Origin: Roseburia_D yibonii
GTDB taxonomy: Bacteria > Bacillota > Clostridia > Lachnospirales > Lachnospiraceae
Length of the DNA stretch: 64,000 nt
Assembly (NCBI RefSeq): GCF_014297335.1
Contig: NZ_JACOQH010000003.1
Location: forward strand, 186,001-250,000
Direction: 5' to 3'
Shown: piece by piece, positions 52,297 through 61,328 of the stretch
Layout of the letters: each line of letters opens with the position of its first letter
How positions within the stretch are numbered: position 1 is the stretch's first letter
The notes under the pieces: model-generated
Database searches by the model: none
The model's input: only the letters and a program-made list of their open reading frames with translations
Told to the model about the DNA's origin: nothing
Translations under genes and position numbers: made by a program

Positions 52297-53190
52297 ATGA
52301 AAGAGATCTCTGCCCCGGCACCGGAGCAAAAGGAAAAAGCAAAACACGGGGAGCAGATGTTTCCGCTCCAGCAGTATATCACCGAACTTTCAGATTCTTA
52401 CCCGGCTGTCACGGCGCACTGGCACGAGGAGGCGGAATTTACGCTGATCGAGGAGGGAAGCTGCGTCTATCAGGCGCATCTGCAGTCCTATCCCGTCCAG
52501 CCCGGCGACCTCATTTTTCTCCCGCCGATGACCCTGCACGCGATCAGTTCCATTCCCGGTACCGGCATGCGCTCCGAAACCTATGTGTTTCACATGAATT
52601 TTCTCGGCATTAATTCCGCGGATGTCTGCGCCGTCCGCTACCTGACGCCGCTTGCCAAGCAAAAACTGATCCCGCCCTTTGTAATAAGAAAAGATCATCC
52701 TGCTTACGGAGAAGTCCTTTCTTTGTTCCACGCGATCAGCCAGGCCTATGAAACTGCTGCCCCCGGCTATGAACTGATGCTAAAATCCCTGTTTCTACAG
52801 CTCATCGCCGTCCTGCTCCCCTACTGCACGGAAAGTTCCAGCCTGCCACAGCTCCACACCGAACACGCCGCGAAATTAAAACTCGTGCTTGACTACATTG
52901 AGCACCACTACGCAGAGGATCTCACCATTGAGCAGCTTGCCGGCATCTGCTACTTCAGCGAGTACTATTTCATGCGCTTTTTCAAAAAATATGTGGGAAT
53001 GTCCTGTCTCTCCTATATCAAAAACCTGCGGCTCGAAAAAGCTGCCGAACAGTTTGAACAGGGAGAGTCTTCCACACTTTCGGTCTCACTTGCGGTCGGT
53101 TTCCACAATCTTTCTTATTTTCATCGTGAATTCAAGAAGAAATATGGCATGACACCGAAGAAATTTATGGAAGATCTGACGGTTGACTGA
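52297..53190 (+). CDS. AraC-family regulator divergent from alpha-glucosidase
   Basis: 297 residues: cupin sensor (VTAHWHEEAEFTLIEEGSCVYQ, GDLIFLPPMTLHAI) and C-terminal AraC domain (about 190-290) with CYFSEYYFMRFFKKYVGMSCLSYIKNLR and VGFHNLSYFHREFKKKYGMTPKKF. It starts after GGGAGGA. The 210-base divergent spacer holds AT-rich promoter-like sequence for both genes. It probably activates the alpha-glucosidase gene. Confidence 0.9.
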   Translation: MKEISAPAPEQKEKAKHGEQMFPLQQYITELSDSYPAVTAHWHEEAEFTLIEEGSCVYQAHLQSYPVQPGDLIFLPPMTLHAISSIPGTGMRSETYVFHMNFLGINSADVCAVRYLTPLAKQKLIPPFVIRKDHPAYGEVLSLFHAISQAYETAAPGYELMLKSLFLQLIAVLLPYCTESSSLPQLHTEHAAKLKLVLDYIEHHYAEDLTIEQLAGICYFSEYYFMRFFKKYVGMSCLSYIKNLRLEKAAEQFEQGESSTLSVSLAVGFHNLSYFHREFKKKYGMTPKKFMEDLTVD

Positions 53191-53212
53191 GCACTCATTT
53201 GTAGTATAATAA

Positions 53213-53422
53213 GAAACGTTTTTTGTCAGCCAGATCGGAACCAGCGCAAGTGGCGCAACCGGTGTTGTTTTCGCGCTGATGGCGATCATCCTGATCCTGT
53301 CACACAGCTTCGGTCTGTTCGGCATCGAGATCTCACAGTCGCTCGCGGATATTTTATCCGCTGCTGTTACGATCCCGTTTTTCCTCTCTTTCTTCCGGAC
53401 GCTGCCAAAAGAAGATGAATAA
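53213..53422 (+). pseudogene. C-terminal fragment of an unidentified membrane protein
   Basis: An open frame without a good start reads FFVSQIGTSASGATGVVFALMAIILILSHSFGLFGI and then ADILSAAVTIPFFLSFFRTLPKEDE to a stop at 53420. It contains two hydrophobic helices and looks like the end of a longer transporter. A stop directly precedes it (53210) and no ribosome binding site is present; an internal ATG at 53279 is possible. I do not recognise the family. Confidence 0.5.
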
Positions 53423-53496
53423 TTGCAGATGGACGTACCCGTCTTCTCCCGCCATGTTGGAAATAATGTTGATTCCGTACAAAAAATATGAAAGAA

Positions 53497-53522
53497 AAGA
53501 AGCGCCGGAATTGACGCTTCTT
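53497..53522. terminator. terminator between the fragment and the nudix gene
   Basis: AAGAAGCG and CGCTTCTT form an 8-bp stem followed by TATAT on the plus strand and CTTTTC-rich sequence on the minus strand. Confidence 0.7.
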
Positions 53523-53568
53523 TATATTAGACACTTATTTTACAGCCTCTTTTAAATGACTTTTTATG

Positions 53569-54141
53569 TTAAATGATTTCTTTTTGCTCCTTCGCCAGCA
53601 CCATCTCCAGCTCATCGATATGTATGCAGTTCGGGATCCGGTTCTTCTCCACCGCATCCATAAGCTCCGAAAACGCAAACCAGCGCACCTCTGACACCTC
53701 TTCTTTTTGCAGCACAAATTCCTCCGGTTCTTTATCGCACCACAAATAATAAACGTTGCTGACCTGGTTATCCCGGAACATCTCGCCGTAAAATTCTTTC
53801 TCATAGGCGAAATGCCGCTGTCCGCAGTAAACGAGGTCTTCCGGCTTTGCCGTGACGCCAAGTTCTTCCTCCAGTTCACGGAGCGCCGACGAGACAAAAT
53901 CCTCGCCCGCCGGAATATGTCCCGCACTTGAAATATCATAACAGCCCGGATGGGAATCCTTGTTTTCACTGCGTTTCTGCGCTAAGATCTCCAGCCTTCC
54001 GTTCTTTTTTCGAAGCATCCACACATGGGATGTCCGGTGTCTGACCCCGGTTCTGTGCGCGACATCACGCGACACGACTTCGCCGGTTGGCACACCGTGT
54101 TCATCCACAACATCCAGTAATTCCATCGTCTCACTCTCCAT
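53569..54141 (-). CDS. Nudix hydrolase
   Basis: 190 residues. The Nudix box is complete: GHIPAGEDFVSSALRELEEELGV. The N terminus (LLDVVDEHGVPTGEVVSRDVAHRTGVRHRTSHVWML) resembles the isopentenyl-diphosphate isomerase-like branch, whose members hydrolyse varied diphosphates. It lies 36 bases after mnmA and may be co-transcribed. A longer frame on the same strand in another phase is a shadow. Confidence 0.87.
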   Translation of the reverse strand: MESETMELLDVVDEHGVPTGEVVSRDVAHRTGVRHRTSHVWMLRKKNGRLEILAQKRSENKDSHPGCYDISSAGHIPAGEDFVSSALRELEEELGVTAKPEDLVYCGQRHFAYEKEFYGEMFRDNQVSNVYYLWCDKEPEEFVLQKEEVSEVRWFAFSELMDAVEKNRIPNCIHIDELEMVLAKEQKEII

Positions 54142-54177
54142 CTATCGGATCATTTCCACGCCACAAGCCTGCTGCTG

Positions 54178-55254
54178 TTATTTTGCAGTGATCGTTCCTC
54201 CGCAGACAATATAATCGTCCTGATAAAATACCGCTGCCTGTCCCGGCGTGATCGCGCGCTGCGGCTCATGAAATGTCACTTTCAGTCTGCCATCCGCAAG
54301 CGGCTCCAGGATACACGGCGCTCCTTTATGTGCATAACGGATCTTTCCACAGAGTTCCGTCTTTCCATCCAGCTTTTCCACAGCCATGTAGTTGACATCA
54401 TCCACGATCATTGTATCGGAAAATACACTTTCCGCACCGCCGATCACGACTTCATTCGTCTGCGGCCGGATCTCCTTTACAAACGCCGGTTTTCCAAGTG
54501 CCAGATGAAGTCCTTTTCTCTGACCGATCGTATAATGCCAGATTCCCTCGTGTTTTCCCAGAACCATTCCGTCCTCATCCACGAAATTTCCTGGCTTCGA
54601 CTTTCTGCCGGTCTCCTCTTCCATGAATTTCACATAGTTTCCATCGGAAACAAAGCAGATGTCCTGGCTGTCCGGTTTATGTGCCACCAAAAGATTGGCG
54701 TCCTCCGCGATCTTTCGGATCTGTGGCTTTTCATACGCGCCAACCGGCATAAGCGTATGCGCAAGCTGAAACTGCGTCAGATTGTAAAGCGCATAGGTCT
54801 GATCCTTTGCCGCCGTCACCGACTTCTGCACGGTGTATCTGCCGTTATCCAGTTTTTTGATCCTTGCATAATGTCCCGTTGCGATATAATCCGCGCCGAT
54901 CTCCATCGACCGCTGCAGCAGAGATTCCCATTTCACATATCGGTTGCAGGCGATACATGGATTTGGCGTTCTGGCATTTTCATATTCGCGCACAAAATAA
55001 TCTATGACACGCTCCTTAAAATCCTGTTTGAAGTTCATTACATAGTAGGGAATCCCGATCGCATCCGCCACGCGCCTTGCATCATCAACCGCAGAAAGTC
55101 CGCAACAGCCCCCTTCATGTTCCTGGGCCTGCGCGGACTCATCCTGCCAGATCTGCATTGTCGCTCCGATCACATCATATCCCTGTTCCTTTAACAAATA
55201 GGCTGCCACGGAGGAGTCCACTCCTCCTGACATTCCGACTACGACTTTGCTCAT
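54178..55254 (-). CDS. mnmA: tRNA-specific 2-thiouridylase MnmA
   Basis: Thiolates U34 of tRNAs for Glu, Gln and Lys using ATP and sulfur from a cysteine desulfurase. 358 residues: PP-loop GMSGGVDSSVAAYLL, catalytic Cys in NPCIACNRYVKW, second Cys in SQDICFVSDGNY, and the C-terminal barrel with TPGQAAVFYQ. It lies 21 bases after nifU and downstream of nifS, the likely sulfur donor. Confidence 0.95.
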   Translation of the reverse strand: MSKVVVGMSGGVDSSVAAYLLKEQGYDVIGATMQIWQDESAQAQEHEGGCCGLSAVDDARRVADAIGIPYYVMNFKQDFKERVIDYFVREYENARTPNPCIACNRYVKWESLLQRSMEIGADYIATGHYARIKKLDNGRYTVQKSVTAAKDQTYALYNLTQFQLAHTLMPVGAYEKPQIRKIAEDANLLVAHKPDSQDICFVSDGNYVKFMEEETGRKSKPGNFVDEDGMVLGKHEGIWHYTIGQRKGLHLALGKPAFVKEIRPQTNEVVIGGAESVFSDTMIVDDVNYMAVEKLDGKTELCGKIRYAHKGAPCILEPLADGRLKVTFHEPQRAITPGQAAVFYQDDYIVCGGTITAK

Positions 55255-55275
55255 CTATATATTATCCTCTTCTAA

Positions 55276-55719
55276 TTAATATGTCTCTTCCGGTGCTTCC
55301 TCTTTTTCCGCAATATCATTGACCGGACGCTCAAGTCCTTCGATCTTGATATTATTCTTTTCCGCATAATCCCAGAGAGCTGCATGGATCGCTTCCTCTG
55401 CGAGCAGAGAACAGTGTACTTTTACCGGCGGAAGTCCGTCAAGTGCCTCCATAACTGCTTTGTTGGTAACTTCAAGCGCCTGCTGGATAGTCTTGCCCTT
55501 TACCAGCTCGGTTGCCATACTGCTGGTCGCAACTGCCGCGCCACAGCCAAACGTCTTGAATTTTGCTTCCTGAATGATACCGTTGTCATCGATATCGAGA
55601 TACATACGCATGATATCTCCGCATTTTGCGTTACCGACGGTTCCCACACCGCTCGGGTTCTCGATCTCTCCAACGTTTCTCGGATTATTAAAATGGTCCA
55701 TTACCTTTTCACTATACAT
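55276..55719 (-). CDS. nifU: Fe-S scaffold protein NifU/IscU-like
   Basis: 147 residues: the three conserved cysteines lie in GNAKCGDIM, KTFGCGAAVATSS and VHCSLLAEEAIHAAL; the start is YSEKVMDHFNNPRNVG. It assembles Fe-S clusters on these residues with the upstream cysteine desulfurase. A short Glu-rich C-terminal tail (IAEKEEAPEETY) extends past the usual end. It follows AGGAGG. Confidence 0.94.
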   Translation of the reverse strand: MYSEKVMDHFNNPRNVGEIENPSGVGTVGNAKCGDIMRMYLDIDDNGIIQEAKFKTFGCGAAVATSSMATELVKGKTIQQALEVTNKAVMEALDGLPPVKVHCSLLAEEAIHAALWDYAEKNNIKIEGLERPVNDIAEKEEAPEETY

Positions 55720-55757
55720 AAATGAATCCTCCTGATTTTCTCTTCTTTGGCTGGCTC

Positions 55758-56954
55758 TTACGCCTGTTTTCCGCTTTCCTGCTTCTTCACAAAATCCTCG
55801 TATAACGGTGACATGCTGCGCAGACGCTCAATGATCTTCTTTAACTCATCTACGGTAAAATCAATGTCTTCCTTCGTGGTCTTCTCAGAAAGTGTTGCAC
55901 GCAGAGAACCATGTGCGATCTCATGCGGCAGACCGATCGCCAAAAGTACATGAGACGGATCAAGAGATCCCGATGTACAGGCTGAACCACTGGATGCGCA
56001 GATCCCCTTCTGATCAAGCAGGATCAGCATGGACTCACCCTCGATAAAACGGAAGCAGAAGTTTGTGTTGTTCGGCAGACGTTTTACGCGGTCTCCGTTT
56101 AACTTCGCATACGGGATTTCCTTCTCAACGCGGCTGATATAGTAATCACGCAGTTCCGTTTCGTATTTCATACGCTTGTCCATATCACGGCTTGCCAGTT
56201 CCACTGCCTTTGCGAATCCGACGATACCCGGCACATTGTGCGTACCCGCGCGTCTGTGGCGTTCCTGTGCGCCGCCGTGGATAAAGGAACCGATCTTGAT
56301 CCCTTTTCTGATATACATAAGTCCGATACCCTTCGGTCCGTTGATCTTGTGTCCGCTTGCGCTCAGCATATCGATATTCATCGCCTGAACATCAATCGGC
56401 ACATGGCCGAAAGCCTGTACTGCATCTGTGTGGAACAGTACGCCGTGTTCTTTCGCGATCTTTCCGATCTCCGCGATCGGCTCGATCGTTCCGATCTCAT
56501 TATTGGCAAACATGACAGAGATTAAAATGGTATCCGGGCGGATCGCCGCTTTTAACTCCTCGAGATCTACCAGTCCGTTTTCATCTACATTCAGATAGGT
56601 AACTTCAAATCCGTGCTTCTCCAGCCACTCACAGGTGTGCAGGATCGCATGGTGCTCGATCTTGGATGTGATGATGTGTTTTCCTTTATTTGCATATGCC
56701 TCAGCAGTTGCCTTTAATGCCCAGTTGTCTGCCTCACTGCCGCCGCCCGTAAAGTAGATCTCTTCTGTTGACGCGTTTAAGAACTCCGCCATCGTGTTTC
56801 TTGCCGCATCCACTGCGCGTTTGCTCTCGCCCGCAAAAGAATAAATACTTGACGGATTTCCATAATGCTCGGTAAAATATGGTGTCATAGCTTCTAAGAC
56901 TTCAGGATAAACCTGTGTCGTCGCCGCATTATCTAAATAAATCAGTTTGCTCAT
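55758..56954 (-). CDS. nifS: cysteine desulfurase NifS/IscS
   Basis: PLP enzyme that takes sulfur from cysteine for Fe-S clusters and tRNA thiolation. 398 residues: YLDNAATTQVYPEV at the start, Schiff-base Lys in SASGHKINGPKGIG and the persulfide Cys in SGSACTSGSLDPSHVL on the flexible loop. The start at 56954 follows AAGGAA. It sits between iscR and nifU in the usual order. Confidence 0.95.
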   Translation of the reverse strand: MSKLIYLDNAATTQVYPEVLEAMTPYFTEHYGNPSSIYSFAGESKRAVDAARNTMAEFLNASTEEIYFTGGGSEADNWALKATAEAYANKGKHIITSKIEHHAILHTCEWLEKHGFEVTYLNVDENGLVDLEELKAAIRPDTILISVMFANNEIGTIEPIAEIGKIAKEHGVLFHTDAVQAFGHVPIDVQAMNIDMLSASGHKINGPKGIGLMYIRKGIKIGSFIHGGAQERHRRAGTHNVPGIVGFAKAVELASRDMDKRMKYETELRDYYISRVEKEIPYAKLNGDRVKRLPNNTNFCFRFIEGESMLILLDQKGICASSGSACTSGSLDPSHVLLAIGLPHEIAHGSLRATLSEKTTKEDIDFTVDELKKIIERLRSMSPLYEDFVKKQESGKQA

Positions 56955-57060
56955 CGCATTTCCTTCTTTCATATCGGTTTTCTAGGATTTTTATATCCTA
57001 CATTATATAGACGTTTCCCGCCTATTGTCAAGCCGGGGATTGGACTTTTTAAAGTACACA

Positions 57061-57095
57061 AGGGGAGATCCATGCGCCTGCATGAAATCTCCCCT
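57061..57095. terminator. hairpin between iscR and nifS
   Basis: AGGGGAGAT and ATCTCCCCT form a 9-bp stem with a 17-base loop. The T-run is weak, so it may only reduce read-through from iscR into nifS. Confidence 0.5.
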
Positions 57096-57130
57096 GTCTG
57101 CTGCTTTTACTCTTATTCTGTCCCATCCGG

Positions 57131-57565
57131 CTAAATTACATACTGCCCGTTTTTCTGAAGTGTCCAGTCCACCAGATCCGCCAATGTAATTCCGTCAACC
57201 ACTTCATTGATCGCATTATTCAACTTTCTGTATACAATAAGCGATACACAGTCGTCCACACGCTCACACTCTGTATCCTCATCTTCAAGACATGCCACCG
57301 GAGCAAGACTGCCTTCCGTCTGGCGTAAGATCATTCCAACGGTATAATCTTCCGGTTTCTTCCGCAGCATATAACCGCCCTGCGCGCCGCGGATACTGCG
57401 GACATATCCCGCCTTGTTCAGAACAGAAATGATCTGTTCCAGATATTTATCCGATATATTTTCTTTTCTTGCAATATCCTTTAAACTGATCGGTTCTCCG
57501 GTATTGTTCAATGCCAGATCGACCATAAGTCTCAATGCATACCTTCCTTTTGTCGATATTTTCAT
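57131..57565 (-). CDS. iscR: Rrf2-family Fe-S responsive regulator (IscR-like)
   Basis: 144 residues: winged helix (STKGRYALRLMVDLALN, YLEQIISVLNKAGYVRSIRGAQGGYML) and three cysteines C-x7-C-x5-C in VACLEDEDTECERVDDCVSL, the position of the [2Fe-2S] ligands of IscR. These cysteines separate it from CymR, which lacks a cluster. Lying before nifS-nifU-mnmA, it probably adjusts Fe-S synthesis to demand. Confidence 0.9.
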   Translation of the reverse strand: MKISTKGRYALRLMVDLALNNTGEPISLKDIARKENISDKYLEQIISVLNKAGYVRSIRGAQGGYMLRKKPEDYTVGMILRQTEGSLAPVACLEDEDTECERVDDCVSLIVYRKLNNAINEVVDGITLADLVDWTLQKNGQYVI

Positions 57566-57596
57566 CGCACTAACCTCTTTCCTTACTTCTGGTCTT

Positions 57597-57625
57597 ATTA
57601 TATCTGCCTATTCATAGTAAGTCAA
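57597..57625 (-). promoter_or_regulatory. iscR promoter
   Basis: Minus strand: TTGACT (plus 57620-57625), 17 bases, TATAAT (plus 57597-57602), about 32 bases upstream of the iscR start. The -35 box overlaps the last codon of the MATE gene. Confidence 0.78.
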
Positions 57626-58980
57626 TAGGATTTGTCTGTTTTCTTTCGCAGGTCACTGAAAAAGTAATAGATCACGAAACCGATCGATGTAACGATCCAG
57701 GTCAGCGGATAGGACAGGCAGATCATTTCCACTGTCCTGTGATACGGCACGGCGCAGAAGATCCAGAGGATACGCAGTCCGCAGACACCAACGATCGACA
57801 TGATCGTCGGTACAACGACCTTTCCACAGCCGCGCGACACACCGCTTAGGATCTCGATGCAGACATAGGTGATATAGGTTGGCGAAATGATCCCGATCAT
57901 GCGGACTCCGACTTCGATCACCGCCGCGTCCTTCGTAAAGATCGACAGCAGAACTGCCGCGCACCCGACAACAAAACAGGACATGCCCGCCGCGATCACT
58001 GCCGCCATTCCAAGGCAGATGCGCACACTTTTACGGATGCGCTCTTTTTTGCCCGCTCCGAAATTCTGTCCCGCAAAGGTCGTGATCGCCACTCCGAGCG
58101 CATTCATGACCATCCAGAAGATCCCGTCGATCTTGGCATATGCCGCCCACGCCGCCACCGTATCCGTCCCAAACGAATTGATCGCGGACTGGATCAATAT
58201 ATTGGACAGTGCGTAGGTCATGGACTGGATCCCGCCCGGAAGCCCGATGCGTATCATCGGATCCAGATATTCTCTCCGAAACAGTATGCTCCCACGCTTT
58301 AGGGAATATTCGCCCAGTCTGCGGTTCAGTACATATAGAACCATCGCTGCGCTGATATACTGCGAGAGCATCGTTGCGGTCGCCACTCCGGCAACGCCCA
58401 TATGTCCGACGATCACGAACAAAAGATCTAATACAATGTTTGCCACGCACGAAGCGATCAGAAAGTATAACGGTCTTTTCGAATCTCCCATCGCGCGTAA
58501 GATTCCGGATCCCATGTTATAGATCAGTTCCGGAACCAGCCCTAACGCATAGATCTGCATATAGAGCACGGACTGTGAGAGCGTGTCCGCCGGTGTGTCC
58601 ATCCAGACAAGCACCTGTTTCGCGAAGAAAATGCAAAAACACATGAGAAACAGTCCGCCTGCCACAGACAATGCGATCGCTGTCCCGATCGAATCCGATA
58701 CGCCCTTTTTGTTCTTCGCCCCGTAATGCTGGGATATGATGACCGTGGCTCCCGTCGATACCCCGACAAAGAATCCGACGATCAGATTGATCAGGGACGA
58801 AGTGGAGCCGCCGACCGCGGAGAGCGCTTCTTTTCCTACAAAGCGCCCGACGATAACGGCATCCACCGTATTATATAATTGCTGAAAAAATGTTCCTATT
58901 AAAATAGGAAAGAAGAAGATCAAAAGCTGTTTCCAGATCACGCCCTCGGTGATCTGATTTATCTCGTTGTTTTTTGTCAT
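57622..58980 (-). CDS. MATE-family multidrug/organic cation efflux pump
   Basis: 452 residues with about twelve membrane helices in two six-helix halves and the MATE pattern (FFPILIGTFFQQLYNTVDAVIVGRFVGKEALSAVGG near the start, VAWAAYAKIDGIF mid-protein). It exchanges H+ or Na+ for organic compounds. The ATG at 58980 is used after GAGGGA; a TTG four codons earlier is possible. It stands just before the iscR promoter. Confidence 0.92.
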   Translation of the reverse strand: MTKNNEINQITEGVIWKQLLIFFFPILIGTFFQQLYNTVDAVIVGRFVGKEALSAVGGSTSSLINLIVGFFVGVSTGATVIISQHYGAKNKKGVSDSIGTAIALSVAGGLFLMCFCIFFAKQVLVWMDTPADTLSQSVLYMQIYALGLVPELIYNMGSGILRAMGDSKRPLYFLIASCVANIVLDLLFVIVGHMGVAGVATATMLSQYISAAMVLYVLNRRLGEYSLKRGSILFRREYLDPMIRIGLPGGIQSMTYALSNILIQSAINSFGTDTVAAWAAYAKIDGIFWMVMNALGVAITTFAGQNFGAGKKERIRKSVRICLGMAAVIAAGMSCFVVGCAAVLLSIFTKDAAVIEVGVRMIGIISPTYITYVCIEILSGVSRGCGKVVVPTIMSIVGVCGLRILWIFCAVPYHRTVEMICLSYPLTWIVTSIGFVIYYFFSDLRKKTDKSY

Positions 58981-59047
58981 AGTATCCCTCAAAGTAGTTC
59001 ATCACTTTATCACAGCAGTTTTCAAAATCATTTGTGTGCAATAAAAA

Positions 59048-59080
59048 AACCGTTAATTCTTTTACCAAGAATCAACGGCG
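59048..59080 (-). terminator. tRNA-Pro terminator
   Basis: On the minus strand CCGTTGATTCTT pairs with AAGAATTAACGG and is followed by seven T residues, 14 bases after the tRNA. Confidence 0.9.
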
Positions 59081-59093
59081 CCCCTGCCAAGAA

Positions 59094-59167
59094 TCGATGC
59101 GACAGGATTCGAACCTGCGACCTCTGCGTCCCGAACGCAGCGCTCTACCAAGCTGAGCCACGCATCG
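59094..59167 (-). tRNA. tRNA-Pro (anticodon CGG)
   Basis: 74 bases: acceptor stem CGATGCG/CGCATCG with discriminator A, D-loop GCTCAGCTTGGTAGAGC, anticodon stem CTGCG-TTCGGGA-CGCAG with CGG at positions 34-36, and T-arm AGGTTCGAATCCT. CCA is not encoded. It reads proline codon CCG. Confidence 0.95.
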
Positions 59168-59259
59168 TTTTTTCGTTTCTCTGAAACGTGCTTAATTATA
59201 CTAACACAGATGTATGGTTTTGTCCATACCTTTTTTCAACTTTTTTCATTTATTTTTCT

Positions 59260-59303
59260 TTCCGGAAAAAAGAACCGGGATGCTGCAGGCACATCCCGGT
59301 TCT
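59260..59303 (-). terminator. terminator of the GLUG protein gene
   Basis: AGAACCGGGATG pairs perfectly with CATCCCGGTTCT on the minus strand, followed by TTTTTTCC. Confidence 0.9.
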
Positions 59304-59313
59304 GACCGGCTAT

Positions 59314-61179
59314 TTACTGGCTGACCGGAAACTGTCCGAGATAGTGTCCGTCCGTATTATCCATGCTGTAATAATACGCGCCATCTGAGATCAGCCCACG
59401 GGCAACCATTCCGTTCCAGTGGTAAAATACGACTCTGCCATACGGATCATATCCCCAGCCGTCCGCCTTTATCGTACCGTCGCTGTTACCATATCCGTAG
59501 TCTCTTCCGTTCGCGAACCGGAACCAGCCGTTTTGTTCCATCGCGCCATTTGCATTCAGGTAATATACGTTATTTCCGACAAATGTGATCTGGTCTTTGT
59601 ACAGATAACCCTGGGAATCAAAATAGCAGGTGTATCCCACACTCGGGCAATACTGGAAATTCGTAAACACTTCATGTCCCTTGGTATCCAGATAAATGAT
59701 ATGTTCTCCGTCCGGATGATAGGTCAGCCGGTCACGCATCGCCGTACCGTCTGCCTGGAAATAATAAGTGTATCTTCCATCAAATACAAACTGGTTGATG
59801 ATCTTACTGCCATCCGCGCGGTACGCATGGATCGTCCCGTCCGCATCTGTCTTATAATGGTCACCACTGTAATCGCATCCGGTGACTGCTATATTATCTC
59901 CCTGGCTCGCTCCGATCTGCTCCGATGCAAAAGACGCCCTGGTATCCACATACCCTTTGTTTTTACAGTTTTCCACATAAAAATACGGTGTAGTGCCATT
60001 ATCCGACATCGTAGCGATCCTTCCACCGATTCCGCCGATGGTATCATATTCCTGTACGTTATTTCCTGCCAGATACAGGCTTCCGGTGTTTCCACTGTTC
60101 TTTATGTAGATAGTTCCTGTACAGCTGACGGAGGTAGACCCAAACAGTCCACCTAAATTTATAGCTGTGTTATACGGTGCATTTGTTTCCTGTTCCATTC
60201 CCATGATCGTTCCACTGTTCCAGCAGCCATCCATCACGAGATTTGCCGGTGTCGGCACCGTAGCATTGTTTTTTCGCATACCATATTCTATATAGGAAAT
60301 GATTCCTCCAACGTTACCGCGTGCGCTCAGATTTCCGGTATTTTCACAGTTGGTATAGGACACCGTTGTCTGGGTACCCCGCTGCATGGCAACTCCTATG
60401 ATTCCTCCCATATAAGTACATCCGGTTCCCGCCTGCGTGGTCTTTAAGTCTCCCGAATTTTTACAGTTGATCACAGAAACCGCGCTCTGCGGCAGATCAT
60501 AATCGCCGTCATCTGCAATGATGCCTCCTACCCGGTATGCATACTCATCTGCATTCTTTATCGTGATATTTCCTTTATTTACGCAGTCTGATACCAATGC
60601 TCCGCCATTGCTTCCGATAATACCGCCGGCTTCCGAGATCGTCCCATAAATATCCCCTTCATTGGTGCAGTTTTTTACGGTTCCTACATTCTGAGAAACA
60701 ATACCTCCGACACGCACTTTTGCGCCATCGACATTGATATTAACACGACTGACACAATTCTCGATCGTTCCGGCATTATTCTTACTGATTCCACCAATAT
60801 CCAGATATTGCGTTGCATTTACATTGAGTGTTCCGTCAAACGTCACATTTTTCAATGCTCCCTGTGAACCGATATTTTGAAAAACGCTCTGTCCGCCGCT
60901 GCCTGCTCCATAGATCGTATGACCATTTCCGTCTAACGTTCCCTCCAGCTGGACTCCTCCGACCGGACTTGCACTAAGATCAATATCACATGCCAGTACA
61001 TAATTTCCATACATGCTGCCGGATGACGCATAGGATGCAAATTCCTGTCCGGATGAGATAACTGTCGTCCCGGCTGCATAAGTATCCGCAAACACAGTCA
61101 TGCTACCACCCGCAACTGACAGAATTCCAAGTCCTGCTGCCATCACAAGCGCTGCTACTCTTTTCCTTCGTAATTTCAT
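59314..61179 (-). CDS. secreted GLUG-repeat protein with C-terminal cell-wall-binding-like repeats
   Basis: 621 residues. Signal peptide at 1-31 (KLRRKRVAALVMAAGLGILSVAGG, cut near VFA). Then about 400 residues of beta-helix GLUG-type repeats (GGISKNNAGTIENC, GGIVSQNVGTVKNC, GGIIGSNGGALVSDC), each repeating a Gly-Gly-Ile core. The C terminus (about 430-620) has aromatic YY/G-rich repeats (YYFQADGTAM, YYLNANGAMEQNGW, YYSMDNTDG) like choline- or glucan-binding modules. Probably attached to the cell surface; ligand unknown. The start at 61179 follows GGAGAA. Confidence 0.83.
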   Translation of the reverse strand: MKLRRKRVAALVMAAGLGILSVAGGSMTVFADTYAAGTTVISSGQEFASYASSGSMYGNYVLACDIDLSASPVGGVQLEGTLDGNGHTIYGAGSGGQSVFQNIGSQGALKNVTFDGTLNVNATQYLDIGGISKNNAGTIENCVSRVNINVDGAKVRVGGIVSQNVGTVKNCTNEGDIYGTISEAGGIIGSNGGALVSDCVNKGNITIKNADEYAYRVGGIIADDGDYDLPQSAVSVINCKNSGDLKTTQAGTGCTYMGGIIGVAMQRGTQTTVSYTNCENTGNLSARGNVGGIISYIEYGMRKNNATVPTPANLVMDGCWNSGTIMGMEQETNAPYNTAINLGGLFGSTSVSCTGTIYIKNSGNTGSLYLAGNNVQEYDTIGGIGGRIATMSDNGTTPYFYVENCKNKGYVDTRASFASEQIGASQGDNIAVTGCDYSGDHYKTDADGTIHAYRADGSKIINQFVFDGRYTYYFQADGTAMRDRLTYHPDGEHIIYLDTKGHEVFTNFQYCPSVGYTCYFDSQGYLYKDQITFVGNNVYYLNANGAMEQNGWFRFANGRDYGYGNSDGTIKADGWGYDPYGRVVFYHWNGMVARGLISDGAYYYSMDNTDGHYLGQFPVSQ

Positions 61180-61276
61180 TGTCTTTTCTCCACATTTTCC
61201 GTCTATTCTTTTGAATATCCAAAAATATTTTACCATGTGATATGCATCTTTAAAACAACTTTTTCATTATTTCCAC

Positions 61277-61318
61277 AAAAAAAACAGAGATCCCTTTTTC
61301 GGAATCTCCGTTTTTTAT
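61277..61318 (-). terminator. terminator of the beta-glucoside operon
   Basis: AAAAACGGAGATTCC pairs with GGATCTCTGTTTTT on the minus strand (one or two mismatches), followed by TTTTG, 10 bases after the bglA stop. Confidence 0.82.
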
Positions 61319-61328
61319 GCTCTATATT

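Noticed and set aside
53535..53969. 144-codon minus-strand frame overlapping the nudix gene
   Set aside because: Arg/Ser-rich shadow in another phase; the overlapping frame carries a complete Nudix box.
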